Positions 47,701-58,151 of a stretch of 58,151 nucleotides of DNA are shown piece after piece. The notes under the pieces are model-generated. The model saw nothing but the letters and a program-made list of their open reading frames with translations. It was not told the origin of the DNA and made no database searches. A program made the position numbers and the translations under genes. The stretch's first letter is position 1, and every line of letters begins with the position of its first letter. Source of the DNA: Planoprotostelium fungivorum (Eukaryota > Evosea > Variosea > Cavosteliida > Cavosteliaceae); assembly GCA_003024175.1 (NCBI GenBank), contig MDYQ01000174.1, forward strand, positions 1 to 58,151, read 5' to 3'.

Positions 47701-50700
47701 GATTCGCATCGTTGATGGACTGATTTGTATCGCAGACGAGTCAAGTTTATTCGGATGATGATAAAATCGCGGATGTGTCCATACGTGTGAGAGACTTGAT
47801 CCAGAACTACAACTCTGTGAATCCCAAACCTCTCATCGTTGATGCTTGGAACGGATGTGGTGTGACGTTAGACAGAACGGGCGAACTGATTCGAGCTGAA
47901 TTACAAGTGAGAACATCATTCATATCATCATCTGGCTCATATCATATACCCTCGCTATCGATATCGATCTCACCTTATTTTCGTCATTCATCATCACTCA
48001 CGCGCACAGACGATGTCATTCGCTACGGGAGGTTGGATATTCGATTTTTGGCCCTACGCCAACGATCCATCGAAGAGCATGCAATCGATGTACGATTATG
48101 GCCTCATCACTCCATCCCAAACTGGTCTGGTCCTCTGCGATGTTCTTTCGGTGAACGCTCCAACACCGACTGGGTGTCCAGACTGTGATGCGTTGACGGA
48201 CATCTATTTACAGACAGGAGGTGAGAGATTTATATGAGAATTCCTCGAGTTGATGATGTGATCAGGCCCCCAATGGTTCTCACAGTGGACGCTGCCCATC
48301 ACGAGTCATGATCAATATTGTCAATTCCAACAGATCTATTGTGACGGTTCGAATCGCGTCTTCTCTCTTTACCTCAGCAACAACAATTTGAACGGTGAGA
48401 TCCCACTTTCAAGCTACAGTGCCATGTTTATTTTCGATGTGAAGCCAAGCGATCTCGATTTGATCTCAATCCAACATGTCATCACAATCTGAGACATATC
48501 AGGAAGATTACCAGATTCGATCGGTAACATGACGCACTTGGATTTTCTATCGTTCGCCGGCAATCAACTGAGTGGTTCTATTCCATCCACGATCGGTCAA
48601 TTGGTTCGTCTCACTTATCTCGATCTATCGAACAACGGGTGAGGACATAATGATAATAGAAAAATAGGATCGGTATCTCATCATAACAACATCACGTATG
48701 ACAAATGATTAATCCCACTCTTAGCTTCAGTGGAAGTTTACCGGACAGCGTGGGCAGGCTCGTGTGGCTTCAATGGTTTTATCTCAACGGCAATCTCTTC
48801 TCTGGTGCGTCGAACAATAGAGAAGAAAAAGTGATCGACCTCAGGGAATTTACCATCCAGTTTGGCCAATCTCGATCAACTCATGGAGTTCAACATTCAG
48901 AATAACAGAATGAAAGGACCTGTGACCACCGTCTTCGACAACAAGAGAAGGTTAACGGTGTGTTCGCAACTCCTCTCGAAATCTGACGGAAGACAGAACA
49001 TTGATCTGTCTCAAAACTTTTTCTCTGGCACTTTTCCTCATTTTGCAAACTGCACGAGTCTATTGCAAGTGAAAGCGTACAACAATATCTTCGAAGGGTG
49101 AGATTGAATCCATTCATCTCTTTGAAACGACAACAGATCCATTTCTCCTGCAATCTGTTCCTCTCGTCGTCTCGTTCTGCTCAACATCGGTTTCAACGTC
49201 ATATCTGGAAGCCTTCCCGCTTGCGTTGGTCAATCGGATCAGTTACAAGAACTGACTGCCGATGGAAACAAGATATCAGGCAACGTGAGAAGCACTAACT
49301 ATCGTACGTCTTCTGACACGAACAACCAGTTTCCACAGATGATATCGACCAAATTGAATAAGATCGACGTATCGCAGAACCAATTCACTGGACGCTTTCC
49401 GGATGTATCTCAGTGTGTCAGTCTGCAAGAATTGCACATCAGTAACAATTTCTTCACGGGTGAGTCACATCATCATACGACGGAATAACATTATCCACGA
49501 TCTTCCCTCTTCATATATCGGAATTAATTATGAATAAACGTCCAACAATGATCCATCAGGTTCCCTACCCCTCTGGCTCGGCAATGTGACATCCCTTACT
49601 ATCTTGTCACTTGTGAGTCCATTCGATATCACACTTCTCATTCGAAATACAGGATAACAATGGATTCACTGGTTCTCTCCCTTACAATCTGAACGGTCTC
49701 ATCCATCTGAACACTCTCTACCTCCAGAGTAACTCGTTCTCCGGACAGGTGAGTCTCGCCTCCTCTCCCTTCTCTCAACCAGACAGCTCCCCGACATGTT
49801 TCAACCGTGGAAGACCTCGCTTCAAAATTTAGATCTCTCTTACAATTCTCTCGAGGGAACACTACCACCCTCTCTCTACACGCTCAGCGCGATCAACGTC
49901 ATATCCCTCGGTAACAACCGATTCAGCGGAAATTTCTCCGCCTTCGATAGTGCAGGGAACCTCTTGGTGTTGAACCTTCAATCGAACGATTTCTCTGGAA
50001 GGTTTCCGTTCTTAATCGCAAAGTCCATCGCTTCTCTGACGATCAACGGGAACGGATTCACCGGTTCAAATTGGACGTGGCTGTCATCCATGTCGAATCT
50101 GCAGATATTCGACGTATCGGATAATCTTTTCACCGGATCGCTTCCCCCTTTCTCATCGAGGACACTGACAAAGTGGGATTTTGGCATCATCTCTTCCGTC
50201 TTGATCGTTCCGTGATATCGGCTCTCATCATCTTTGGTGACATCGCAGCATCTCATGATCTCATTTTGTTTTGGCCTCTTGATGTTTCTCACGGCATCAC
50301 AGGGTGGTACTACGCAACAATTCTTTCTCCGGAGCCTTTCCACTGGCGTCTTCGAATCAACTGGCCTACATCGACGTCTCCCACAACCAATTCTCAGGCA
50401 GTAGCTATTACCTCTTTCCATCTTGTGCCTCGCTGCAGACTCTCATCTTCAATGATAATCAATTCACGAGCTATCTCAGTAATACCATCTCCTCTTGTAC
50501 CTTCCTGCAGGTGATATTTAGATATCAAGATCAAAGGTTGAGAGAGTGACAGACCATCGATGGAACGAATAACATGATGTACGGGCTCATCCCCACTGGC
50601 TTGAGTGGTCTGACGAATCTGAGGACGATCCGTCTGGGTAACAATTCATTCACTGGTATCTTACCTTCCATGACGCGCCTGGCCAGCTTACAGGTGAATG

Positions 50701-53700
50701 TTGAGAAGATCGAATCTCTTTGTTGATGGAGTTTTAGGAATTATCGCTGAACGATAACATGTTGACGTCTAATCTGACTCAATTGACATCCCTGAATCAA
50801 TTAACGGTGCATTCATTATGACCCATCATTCACATCATCCTGTGAGACGATGACTCATTCTATTCAGACGTTAGACTTGTCCAATAATCCTTTGAATACC
50901 AGAGTGGACGACTCGATTTCGAAGATGATCAATCTGAGATCGTTGGATCTCACAAACACTGGCTTATATGGAATCATGCCGGCTAGTTTCTGGAATTTGA
51001 GATCCCTCCAATCGATCTCTCTGGGTGGTAATATTCTCACTGGCACCATCAACAGCATCACGGTGAGTTGGATGTCTTCTCTTCCGGTCCTTCGTCACAT
51101 CATGTTGGAACGACTGACGGAAATAGTGTGATCCCATCGTGTTGGATATGAGAGGCAATTCGTTTCATGGCTCACTAGAATGGCTGGGAAGATTGTCATC
51201 ACTCACTCACCTCGATCTCTCGCTCAATTCTTTCAACGGAAGTGTACCTCCTCTCAGCCTGAAGGGGATACAATATCTAAATCTGGCGGGGAATCTACTG
51301 AGCGGGAATTTGCCTTCTGTGTCTGGTTTGACCTCTCTCAATCTCATTGATCTCAGTTTGAATTTCTTCTCCGGTGTAATCAACGATTTTCCTCCTTCCA
51401 TTCAGGTATGGCACGCTTCACCATCTATCATTCGTTCCACACCTCATAATGTACAGTTTTTGAACGTATCTCACAATCAATTGGAAGACGTCAGCCTGAC
51501 TTCACCCCTCTATCAGATCATCTCGTGTGATATGACTCACAATTCATTCCAATGTCCCCTGGCCAGATGGAGTCAGAGACTGTGCAACAGTTCGTGCACC
51601 ATCGATGATCTCGTTCATACATCACAATTTAGAATGAGGATACAAGGCACTCTCTCACAATTCAATCGGTCTGTATACATCGAAACCCTCTCACAGGTGA
51701 AATAGAATGAGATTTATTTCTCTCTTCACATCTCATCCTTGAAACAGGTGACCGGTGCGAGTTCCGATCGATTCAATATTTCCAACGTCAGAGAAGGAAG
51801 CGTCATCGTAGACGCATCGGTGAGCCCTCCATCCAACAAAACGAGCGAAGGATCATCCACACGTATCGTCGATATGCTGGGACTGAAATCCATCCAACAA
51901 CAACTGGCCAGTCTGGGTGTCAGTGTTCTCAATTACACGAGTTACATTCCTTCCGAAGAGAGTTCATCCACTGGTGACGAATGTCGATCTGTACAGATCT
52001 AATGAACTCCCAGATACCATCACGGCGGCAGCGGAGAAGGGTACCAGTTCGAATGGGATAGATACGAAACCCATCATCATCGGTGCCGTAGTAGGTGGTA
52101 GCGTATTGATCTTACTCTTCGTCTCAATCATCATCGCGCTTGCCTTCCGTAAGAGGTAGGAGGGAATCATTTTCGAGAAGAGAAGAGTGATCCAGGAAAG
52201 GTTCGTCACGCACATCATGCATCAGACGATCGATCTGTCTAATCTGGACTTCTCGTCAGCCAAGAAGTCCATCGTGAATTACCAAGAGATACAGGATATG
52301 AAGGTGAACAATTGACGGATTGGATGTGAACTGAACAAACACAGGAAATCGGTTCGGGGGCTTTCGGTATCGTTTTCAAAGGAATCTGGCGCGAGCTAAC
52401 CGTGGCGGTGAAACAGGTGACGAACGCAACATTTTAAGAATTTTACCTTCGCCTCGAACCTTCTTCTTGTCAAACCTTTTTGGCATCACCTCAATTTAAC
52501 AATTTCTATCTTTTTCAACATCTTCCTTCTGGTGATTTCACATCCCATTCTGAGAATAAAAAGATAAGAGCGGAGCATGTTTCGAAAGAGCAAGTGGAGT
52601 CTTTCTTAAAAGAGGTGGAGATCCTACAGAACCTAAAGGGCCATCCGGTGAGTAGATGAAATGTTCGAATCGGACTCATCGAGATAGAACGTCGTGTTGT
52701 TCATCGGTATGACAGTGCCTCCGCAACCTCTGACTATGGTCACGTGGGTTTCATCTTTTGACATCTTTGATCTGATGAGGTCAGCGAATTCTGTGACGGA
52801 GGAAGTCTTTACGATTATATCCGGGGGAACAGAGTGGACATGAAATTAAAGTACCACTGGATCAATGGAATAGGTAATTATATCATCCCCTTGTCACGGA
52901 TATCATCGATCTTACATCGTCGATGTCATCGTCGTTTCATCTTCTTCGTCCTTCTCCAATCATCCATATCATCATCTCATCATTGCACCAATCAACATAT
53001 TCGATGACACATCGATCAGCTCTGGGTATGCTTCACCTTCACAAGGAGAACGTAGTCCATCGTGATGTGAGACTTCGTATTCGATCATCGAATTGATTCG
53101 AGTCAGTTGGCCGTGAGGAACATCCTTCTGACTAAATTCTTGGAACCGAAGGTCTCTGATTTCGGCATGAGTCGAGTGACTGAATCTGCAGAGAACGAAG
53201 GAGCACAGTGAGTCATCTTCCTCTTCGTTGAGATATCTGACGATTAGTCCAGGACGGCTGCGAACATAGGGCCTATCAAATGGATGAGCCCAGAAGGTGA
53301 CGTGATGCGGTGACGATTGCATCTGATGAATTCAGCACTGAGAGAAAGAAATTACTCTCAAAAATCGGACGTGTGGTCCTTTGGTGTCGTCATATGGTGA
53401 TTGATCTTTTCTTCATCGAAATGTTATACATCTCACGTCGACGCATCGAATCAAAGCGCTGAAGCATCATCAGGGAGATCATCGAAGAATCGGATCCCTT
53501 CCCTGGCATCAACCCGATCGAAGTGGCCATACAGATCGTCTCTCACGGAGAGCGACTGCACATCCCCAACACGGACCCCCAGCTGCAGACATTGATGAAC
53601 AGTGATTGCGAATCAATCGTTTCACATTGTTGACTCGAAACAGTGTGTTGGGCAGAGTTGCCTCAAGATCGACCGAATTTTGCTCAGATCGTGAGGATGT

Positions 53701-53825
53701 TGACGCAACCGGAAGTAGTGAACGAAGAGAAAGAGAAAGAAGTGAAAGAGGAGGATGTAAAGAAGGAGAAGGAGTATAGAGAGATGACGTACAGCCCTCT
53801 GACGCTGCAAGATACGATACAATAG
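44732..53825 (+). CDS. Receptor kinase with two GH5 glucanase-like domains and LRRs
   Basis: The start at 44732 gives a signal peptide (ITSLVLFLCVVTAQ). GH5 domain 1 has the exo-1,3-beta-glucanase pattern RGVNLGSWLVAEYSVTPQLW, then LEQHWNNWITEMDF and GLNSVRLPIGWWSIYDT. Its acid/base motif reads LLNKPGN (Lys for Glu, codon 45558-45560); the nucleophile motif LLYVGEW is kept. A Thr/Ser/Pro linker leads to GH5 domain 2 (LYGWLVLDSSVTPWLW, LKRHWNTFVTEDDF, GLNAVNIPIGWWTIYDT) with both sites lost (VLKRPG; LIVDAWNG). A CDALTDIYLQTGG cap and about 20 LRRs follow to 51700, then a membrane-proximal domain (SSDRFNISNVREGSVIV) and a membrane helix (IIGAVVGGSVLILLFVSIII). The kinase has IGSGAFGIVFKGIW, VAVKQ, HRD-LAVRNILL, KVSDFGMSR and GPIKWMSPE, with a Lys/Glu tail ending at 53825. 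About 45 introns. It is likely an active kinase with a glycan-binding ectodomain. Confidence 0.88.
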
Positions 53826-53926
53826 AACCGCTTAATCGAATGATCAATTCACACATCGCTACTTAACAATCTCACCGATCGATTCACCCTCACACGGTTA
53901 GATGATGACGGATACAATTTTATCTT

Positions 53927-55522
53927 CTAAATGCACTGCTGAGAGCCGGGTGTGCACTTGTATCTACCATCTCCGGAATACCTCTTCGAACAGCATTTGT
54001 TCTTACATTCCGACGACGTAATACACATCTGCCAATCACCCTACCTCCTTCAGCGCTCATCGCCACGGTCGTCTCATGAACGTTCGACTCACCTTCGAGC
54101 CCGAGCTTCCACCGGATATGCACTGACTACCTCCCGGAGTACACTTTGATTGTCCGTCATTGGAATACTGCTTCGAGCAGCAGTGGTTGATGCATTCAGA
54201 AGAGTCTGCGCACATCTGCCAGTCACTTCTACCACCCGAAGTAGGAGAGGGAGCAGGAGAGGGAGAGAAGGTGGGATTCACCGTGCGGTTCAGATTCTTC
54301 GTGAGAAGCCAACGGAAGACGTCGGCTGTGAAAGGAACCTATTGGCGTCAGTATCTGTTCGTGATGAAGTTGCATCATCCGCAGTAGGTGGTGACAGTCA
54401 CTCACGTGGGCCATTCCTTTCTCGTTGCTGGTGTCACCGTGATGGATGCCCAAATTTGCAGGATAGATGGTCACGAGAGCCTGTCGGTTGTGCATGTCGT
54501 TCAGATAGCCCCCGCCCTCTTGCACTTCCAGAATTCTATTGTTGTATCAGCTTCGGAGCAGAAGAGGTGGATGGGTATGTTGGCCACCTAGAAAACATTC
54601 AGAGGGTCATCAGTGCGAAAGATGATGCGTCTGTGAGATGATCGATGAGACGTGACGATGAATCATTGTAAAACGAGACGTTGCAGAGATGATGTGATCA
54701 AGGGTTGTCTTATAATCCGAGGAGGTCTGTCACATTTTTGACGTGGGTATCGTCGCTGTTCTGTCCATCGTAGGGAAATCCAGCGGAAGCCACGGCTGCG
54801 GCCACCATCTCATCTGAAGATCGTAGACATCTGTCCGGATGCTGGATGCTGAATCTCCAGGTGCCGAACGCTCCCTGTCGTCATCAGATCATGAGATCGA
54901 ATCAAAGTCTCACCATGGAGTATCCAGTTACATAGATGCGATTGCTGTCCACAGTATACCTCGACTTGACCTTGTTGATGACTTCGATGAGGTGATCGCT
55001 CAGCCACTGATCACTACACCTCTTCAGTACCACGCGGTGTAAGTACATGACTCACCCTGCTCCTTCCTCCGTAATTCTTACGAGCGACAGGTAAGACGGT
55101 GAGGAATTGATTTGCCACCACGGCTTGCTTTCCCCCACGATTCCCACCGTTCCACTGGTTAAGGAGAGTACCCACGCCGTCCCACTGAGCTCGATCGACC
55201 CAGTTGTTGTCGTCAGAGATGCACCCTCTTCCATGAAGGAAGATCAAGAGTGGCCAGGGTTTCTGAAGGTCATTATCAGAAGAGAAGATGAGATCGAAAT
55301 CATCTGGGAGGTGGACGCGAGATGAGATCAGATGAAAGGCGGAGAAGACATCAGATGAGACGAGTGGAGGAGAAAAGAAGAGGACGTAAGATACTCACGG
55401 ATGTTGGTCTCCGGCTCGTGCACCACGAATGGGTAGAACCCTCCAACGACGTCGTTGGTCAATCTGAGCTGACCCGCAAGCACTGCGTGGAGGCATGATA
55501 GAAGTACGATCAAGCCCTTCAT
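53927..55522 (-). CDS. Secreted alpha/beta-hydrolase esterase with Cys-rich tail modules
   Basis: The start at 55522 gives a signal peptide (MKGLIVLLSCLHAVLA), then LRLTNDVVGGFYPFVVHEPE. The hydrolase core reads PLLIFLHGRGCISDDNNWVD (oxyanion HGRG), FLTVLPVARKNYGGRS, and SDHLIEVINKVKSRYTVDS, NRIYVTGYSMGAFGTW (nucleophile Ser in GYSMG), EMVAAAVASAGFP, and IPIHLFCSEADTTI (likely Asp). ALVTIYPANLGIHHGD supplies the likely His. The fold matches PHB-depolymerase/feruloyl-esterase-type proteins. After a Pro/Ser linker (FSPSPAPSPTSGG) come two Cys modules of about 35 residues: DWQMCADSSECINHCCSKQY and DWQMCITSSECKNKCCSKRY, the latter ending at the stop. The modules may bind a wall polymer (inference). 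It suits an extracellular or phagosomal digestive enzyme. Confidence 0.82.
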
Positions 55523-56119
55523 ACCGTCTGTAGAAAAGAAGAATGAGATAGTCAGGCGAGACATCAGAGGAATCTTATCCGGAGCATTCTGCGTCATTCT
55601 CGCAGGTCGTCACAGCCTTTTCTGACATTTCCAAGAGAAATATTTTTGGGAGGTGATCAAGGTAGAAATCCAGGAGCACCTTAGGTCCGACGAATGCCAA
55701 CCCTCGAGATGACGTCCGCCTTTCTCACATCCTACGGAGCTTGAGTTACTTACGTAGTGCTTGCTCTTGGCAAGTACTGTCGTTTCAGAGACTATAATAG
55801 AGACACCACTTATCCCAAATTCATCTCAAGCTCCCATTCGGCAGAATCGTAAGAAAGCGGCCTCAATACCCCGCCAGAAATCTCATGCCACAAGGAAGAG
55901 AAGGGAACAACAACGTGCAGATGATCATGAAGAGGAACATGAGCCACTAATGCATCCCCACCAAGACACATTGCATCTCAGCAGCTGTATTCTGCTCGTA
56001 ACAAGAGCGGCAAGCATTTGATAAACCACCGCTGATCTCAATTGACTCTGCCAATGCTGATGAGATTGAGGATAGAATAATCACTCACCCTCGGCTGAGT
56101 CAACCACAGATGGAACAAT
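55523..56119. other. Intergenic
   Basis: About 600 bp upstream of the esterase. A basic plus-strand reading frame at 55761-56021 has no family features and no exon signals. Nothing else is supported. Confidence 0.5.
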
Positions 56120-56616
56120 TCAATTGTTGGGTCGGCGTGAAAGAGATGTACGGTTACGCTTGACGTCAAGAGTGAATTTGTTCTGAAGTCCCTTAATGTT
56201 CAAGTGTGGCCCCCCATTCAGATGGCAAAGGAACCCGTTGATTTCATTGACAAACTCCTTGATTAGATACGATTGTTCATTCATTCGAGAGCGAGAGAAT
56301 GGTGCAAGCTCATCATCTCCACGTTGCGGCTTCCTTTTCAAATACAGTTCAAGGAAAAGCATGTAATCTGCAACAAGTCCATCACAAGCACTGTTGTTTT
56401 CATTCATCTCCAGAGAAAGACCATTGGGTTGGTAGTGAACACTGACAATGGATCACTTCTCTTCCAACTACTGGAATATGCACGATTTGTACAAATGTCT
56501 TGTGGTGTAGATCGTCTGATATCTCCAGCTAGTGAGTCGTGATCGATCACGAAGGGTGAATTCTCGACACCGTGCAGATGTTGTCCAACGAGTGAGATGA
56601 TTGAATTATACATCAT
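56120..56616 (-). CDS. Possible hypothetical protein
   Basis: Two minus-strand frames that could be exons read IISLVGQHLHGVENSPFVID, then after a gap LVADYMLFLELYLKRKPQRG and EFVNEINGFLCHLNGGPHLN, stopping at 56120. They have a normal amino-acid mix and could be one short gene or a decayed element. No family is recognised, and the strand itself is uncertain. Confidence 0.25.
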
Positions 56617-56998
56617 CTGACGTCATCAGGAAGAATTGATTCATGATCTTGATGCCTCCGATGGCTCTCCAGTATCAAACTCGAGGTAAAATTGGTACAC
56701 AGCGAGAAATTGCGCACCTGATTTGGTTTTTCCACCTGCTCATTCCACTTCCGCGACGGAGGTTTGTAAGAGGCTGCCACTCTTTACCACACATATCAGC
56801 CGTACGGCAAAGTAACCGGTCAGCTGAGTTAAGAGTGAGGACAACCTGTGGAGTGAGAGTGCCCCGACAGCCGCTCTCAAAACAACAACTCTACCGCCCC
56901 AGGACCAAAAAAAAGCGGAACAATTGCCGTCACGTGATGGTAATTCGGGTGCCTGTTGGCTCATTTCGTCGAAGAAAAGAGGAGAGGAAGCCGAAAGC
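56617..56998. other. Intergenic, upstream of the carboxylesterase
   Basis: About 380 bp before the carboxylesterase start. No coding sequence, RNA gene or repeat is supported; it should contain the promoter and 5' UTR of that gene. Confidence 0.5.

Positions 56999-58151
<1,153 letters not shown>

Noticed and set aside
54150-54641. 163-codon plus-strand frame opposite the esterase
   Set aside because: The minus strand has clear esterase and Cys-module coding with splice sites; this frame is Arg/Ser-rich antisense.
55761-56021. Basic plus-strand frame (KKAASIPRQKSH...)
   Set aside because: No family pattern, no splice partners; treated as intergenic.

Overview
This window is the end of a chromosome from an intron-dense eukaryote, almost certainly a free-living protist and most likely an amoebozoan amoeba of the protosteloid kind (inference). 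It opens with about 130 bp of CCCTAAA repeats in the orientation expected of a left telomere (TTTAGGG type). Almost every gene is split by many 40-60 nt GT-AG introns, usually with GTGAG/GTGAA donors and CAG/TAG acceptors. Genes lie 40-600 bp apart on both strands. The density of LRR receptor kinases with tyrosine-kinase-like catalytic loops points the same way. No virus, plasmid, CRISPR array, rRNA or tRNA was seen.

Subtelomere (1-16.5 kb): a broken fragment of a beta-helix gene touches the telomere. Two close tandem paralogues follow on the minus strand (1377-5565 and 5977-10214). They encode large secreted-then-membrane proteins: signal peptide, right-handed beta-helix, Cys-rich module, and about seven C-terminal membrane segments. 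An LRR receptor kinase (10445-16523, minus) comes next.

Middle (17-44.5 kb), mostly housekeeping genes: an RNase H1-type hybrid-binding domain fused to a PIF1 helicase; a mitochondrial-type RluA pseudouridine synthase; an F-box-like gene; a broken Rab-like GTPase; the 60S maturation factor REI1/ZNF622; an aldo-keto reductase; an NmrA-like reductase with a frameshift; glycine cleavage H protein; a protein with only the C-terminal half of an MSS116-like DEAD-box helicase; a Nudix hydrolase; a Pkr1-like membrane protein; an FKBP-TPR co-chaperone; an F-box/LRR protein; a DRC12 (CCDC153)-like coiled coil; a Rac GTPase; and a protein built of repeats that resemble axonemal microtubule-binding motifs. 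The DRC12-like and repeat genes suggest that the organism has, or recently had, a flagellate stage.

Right part (44.7-58.2 kb): the most striking gene is a 9 kb receptor (44732-53825). Its ectodomain is two tandem GH5 exo-1,3-beta-glucanase-like domains followed by LRRs, then a membrane segment and a tyrosine-kinase-like domain. The catalytic glutamates are partly lost in the first GH5 domain and wholly lost in the second, so it looks like a glycan-sensing receptor made from dead glucanases. It is followed by a secreted esterase with Cys-rich tails and by a type-B carboxylesterase cut by the window end.

Exon boundaries were worked out by eye. Gene ends are usually firm, but individual splice sites and a few starts are not. 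Three loci carry frameshifts that could be real decay or consensus indel errors, and one single-N gap is flanked by a duplicated 141 bp sequence.
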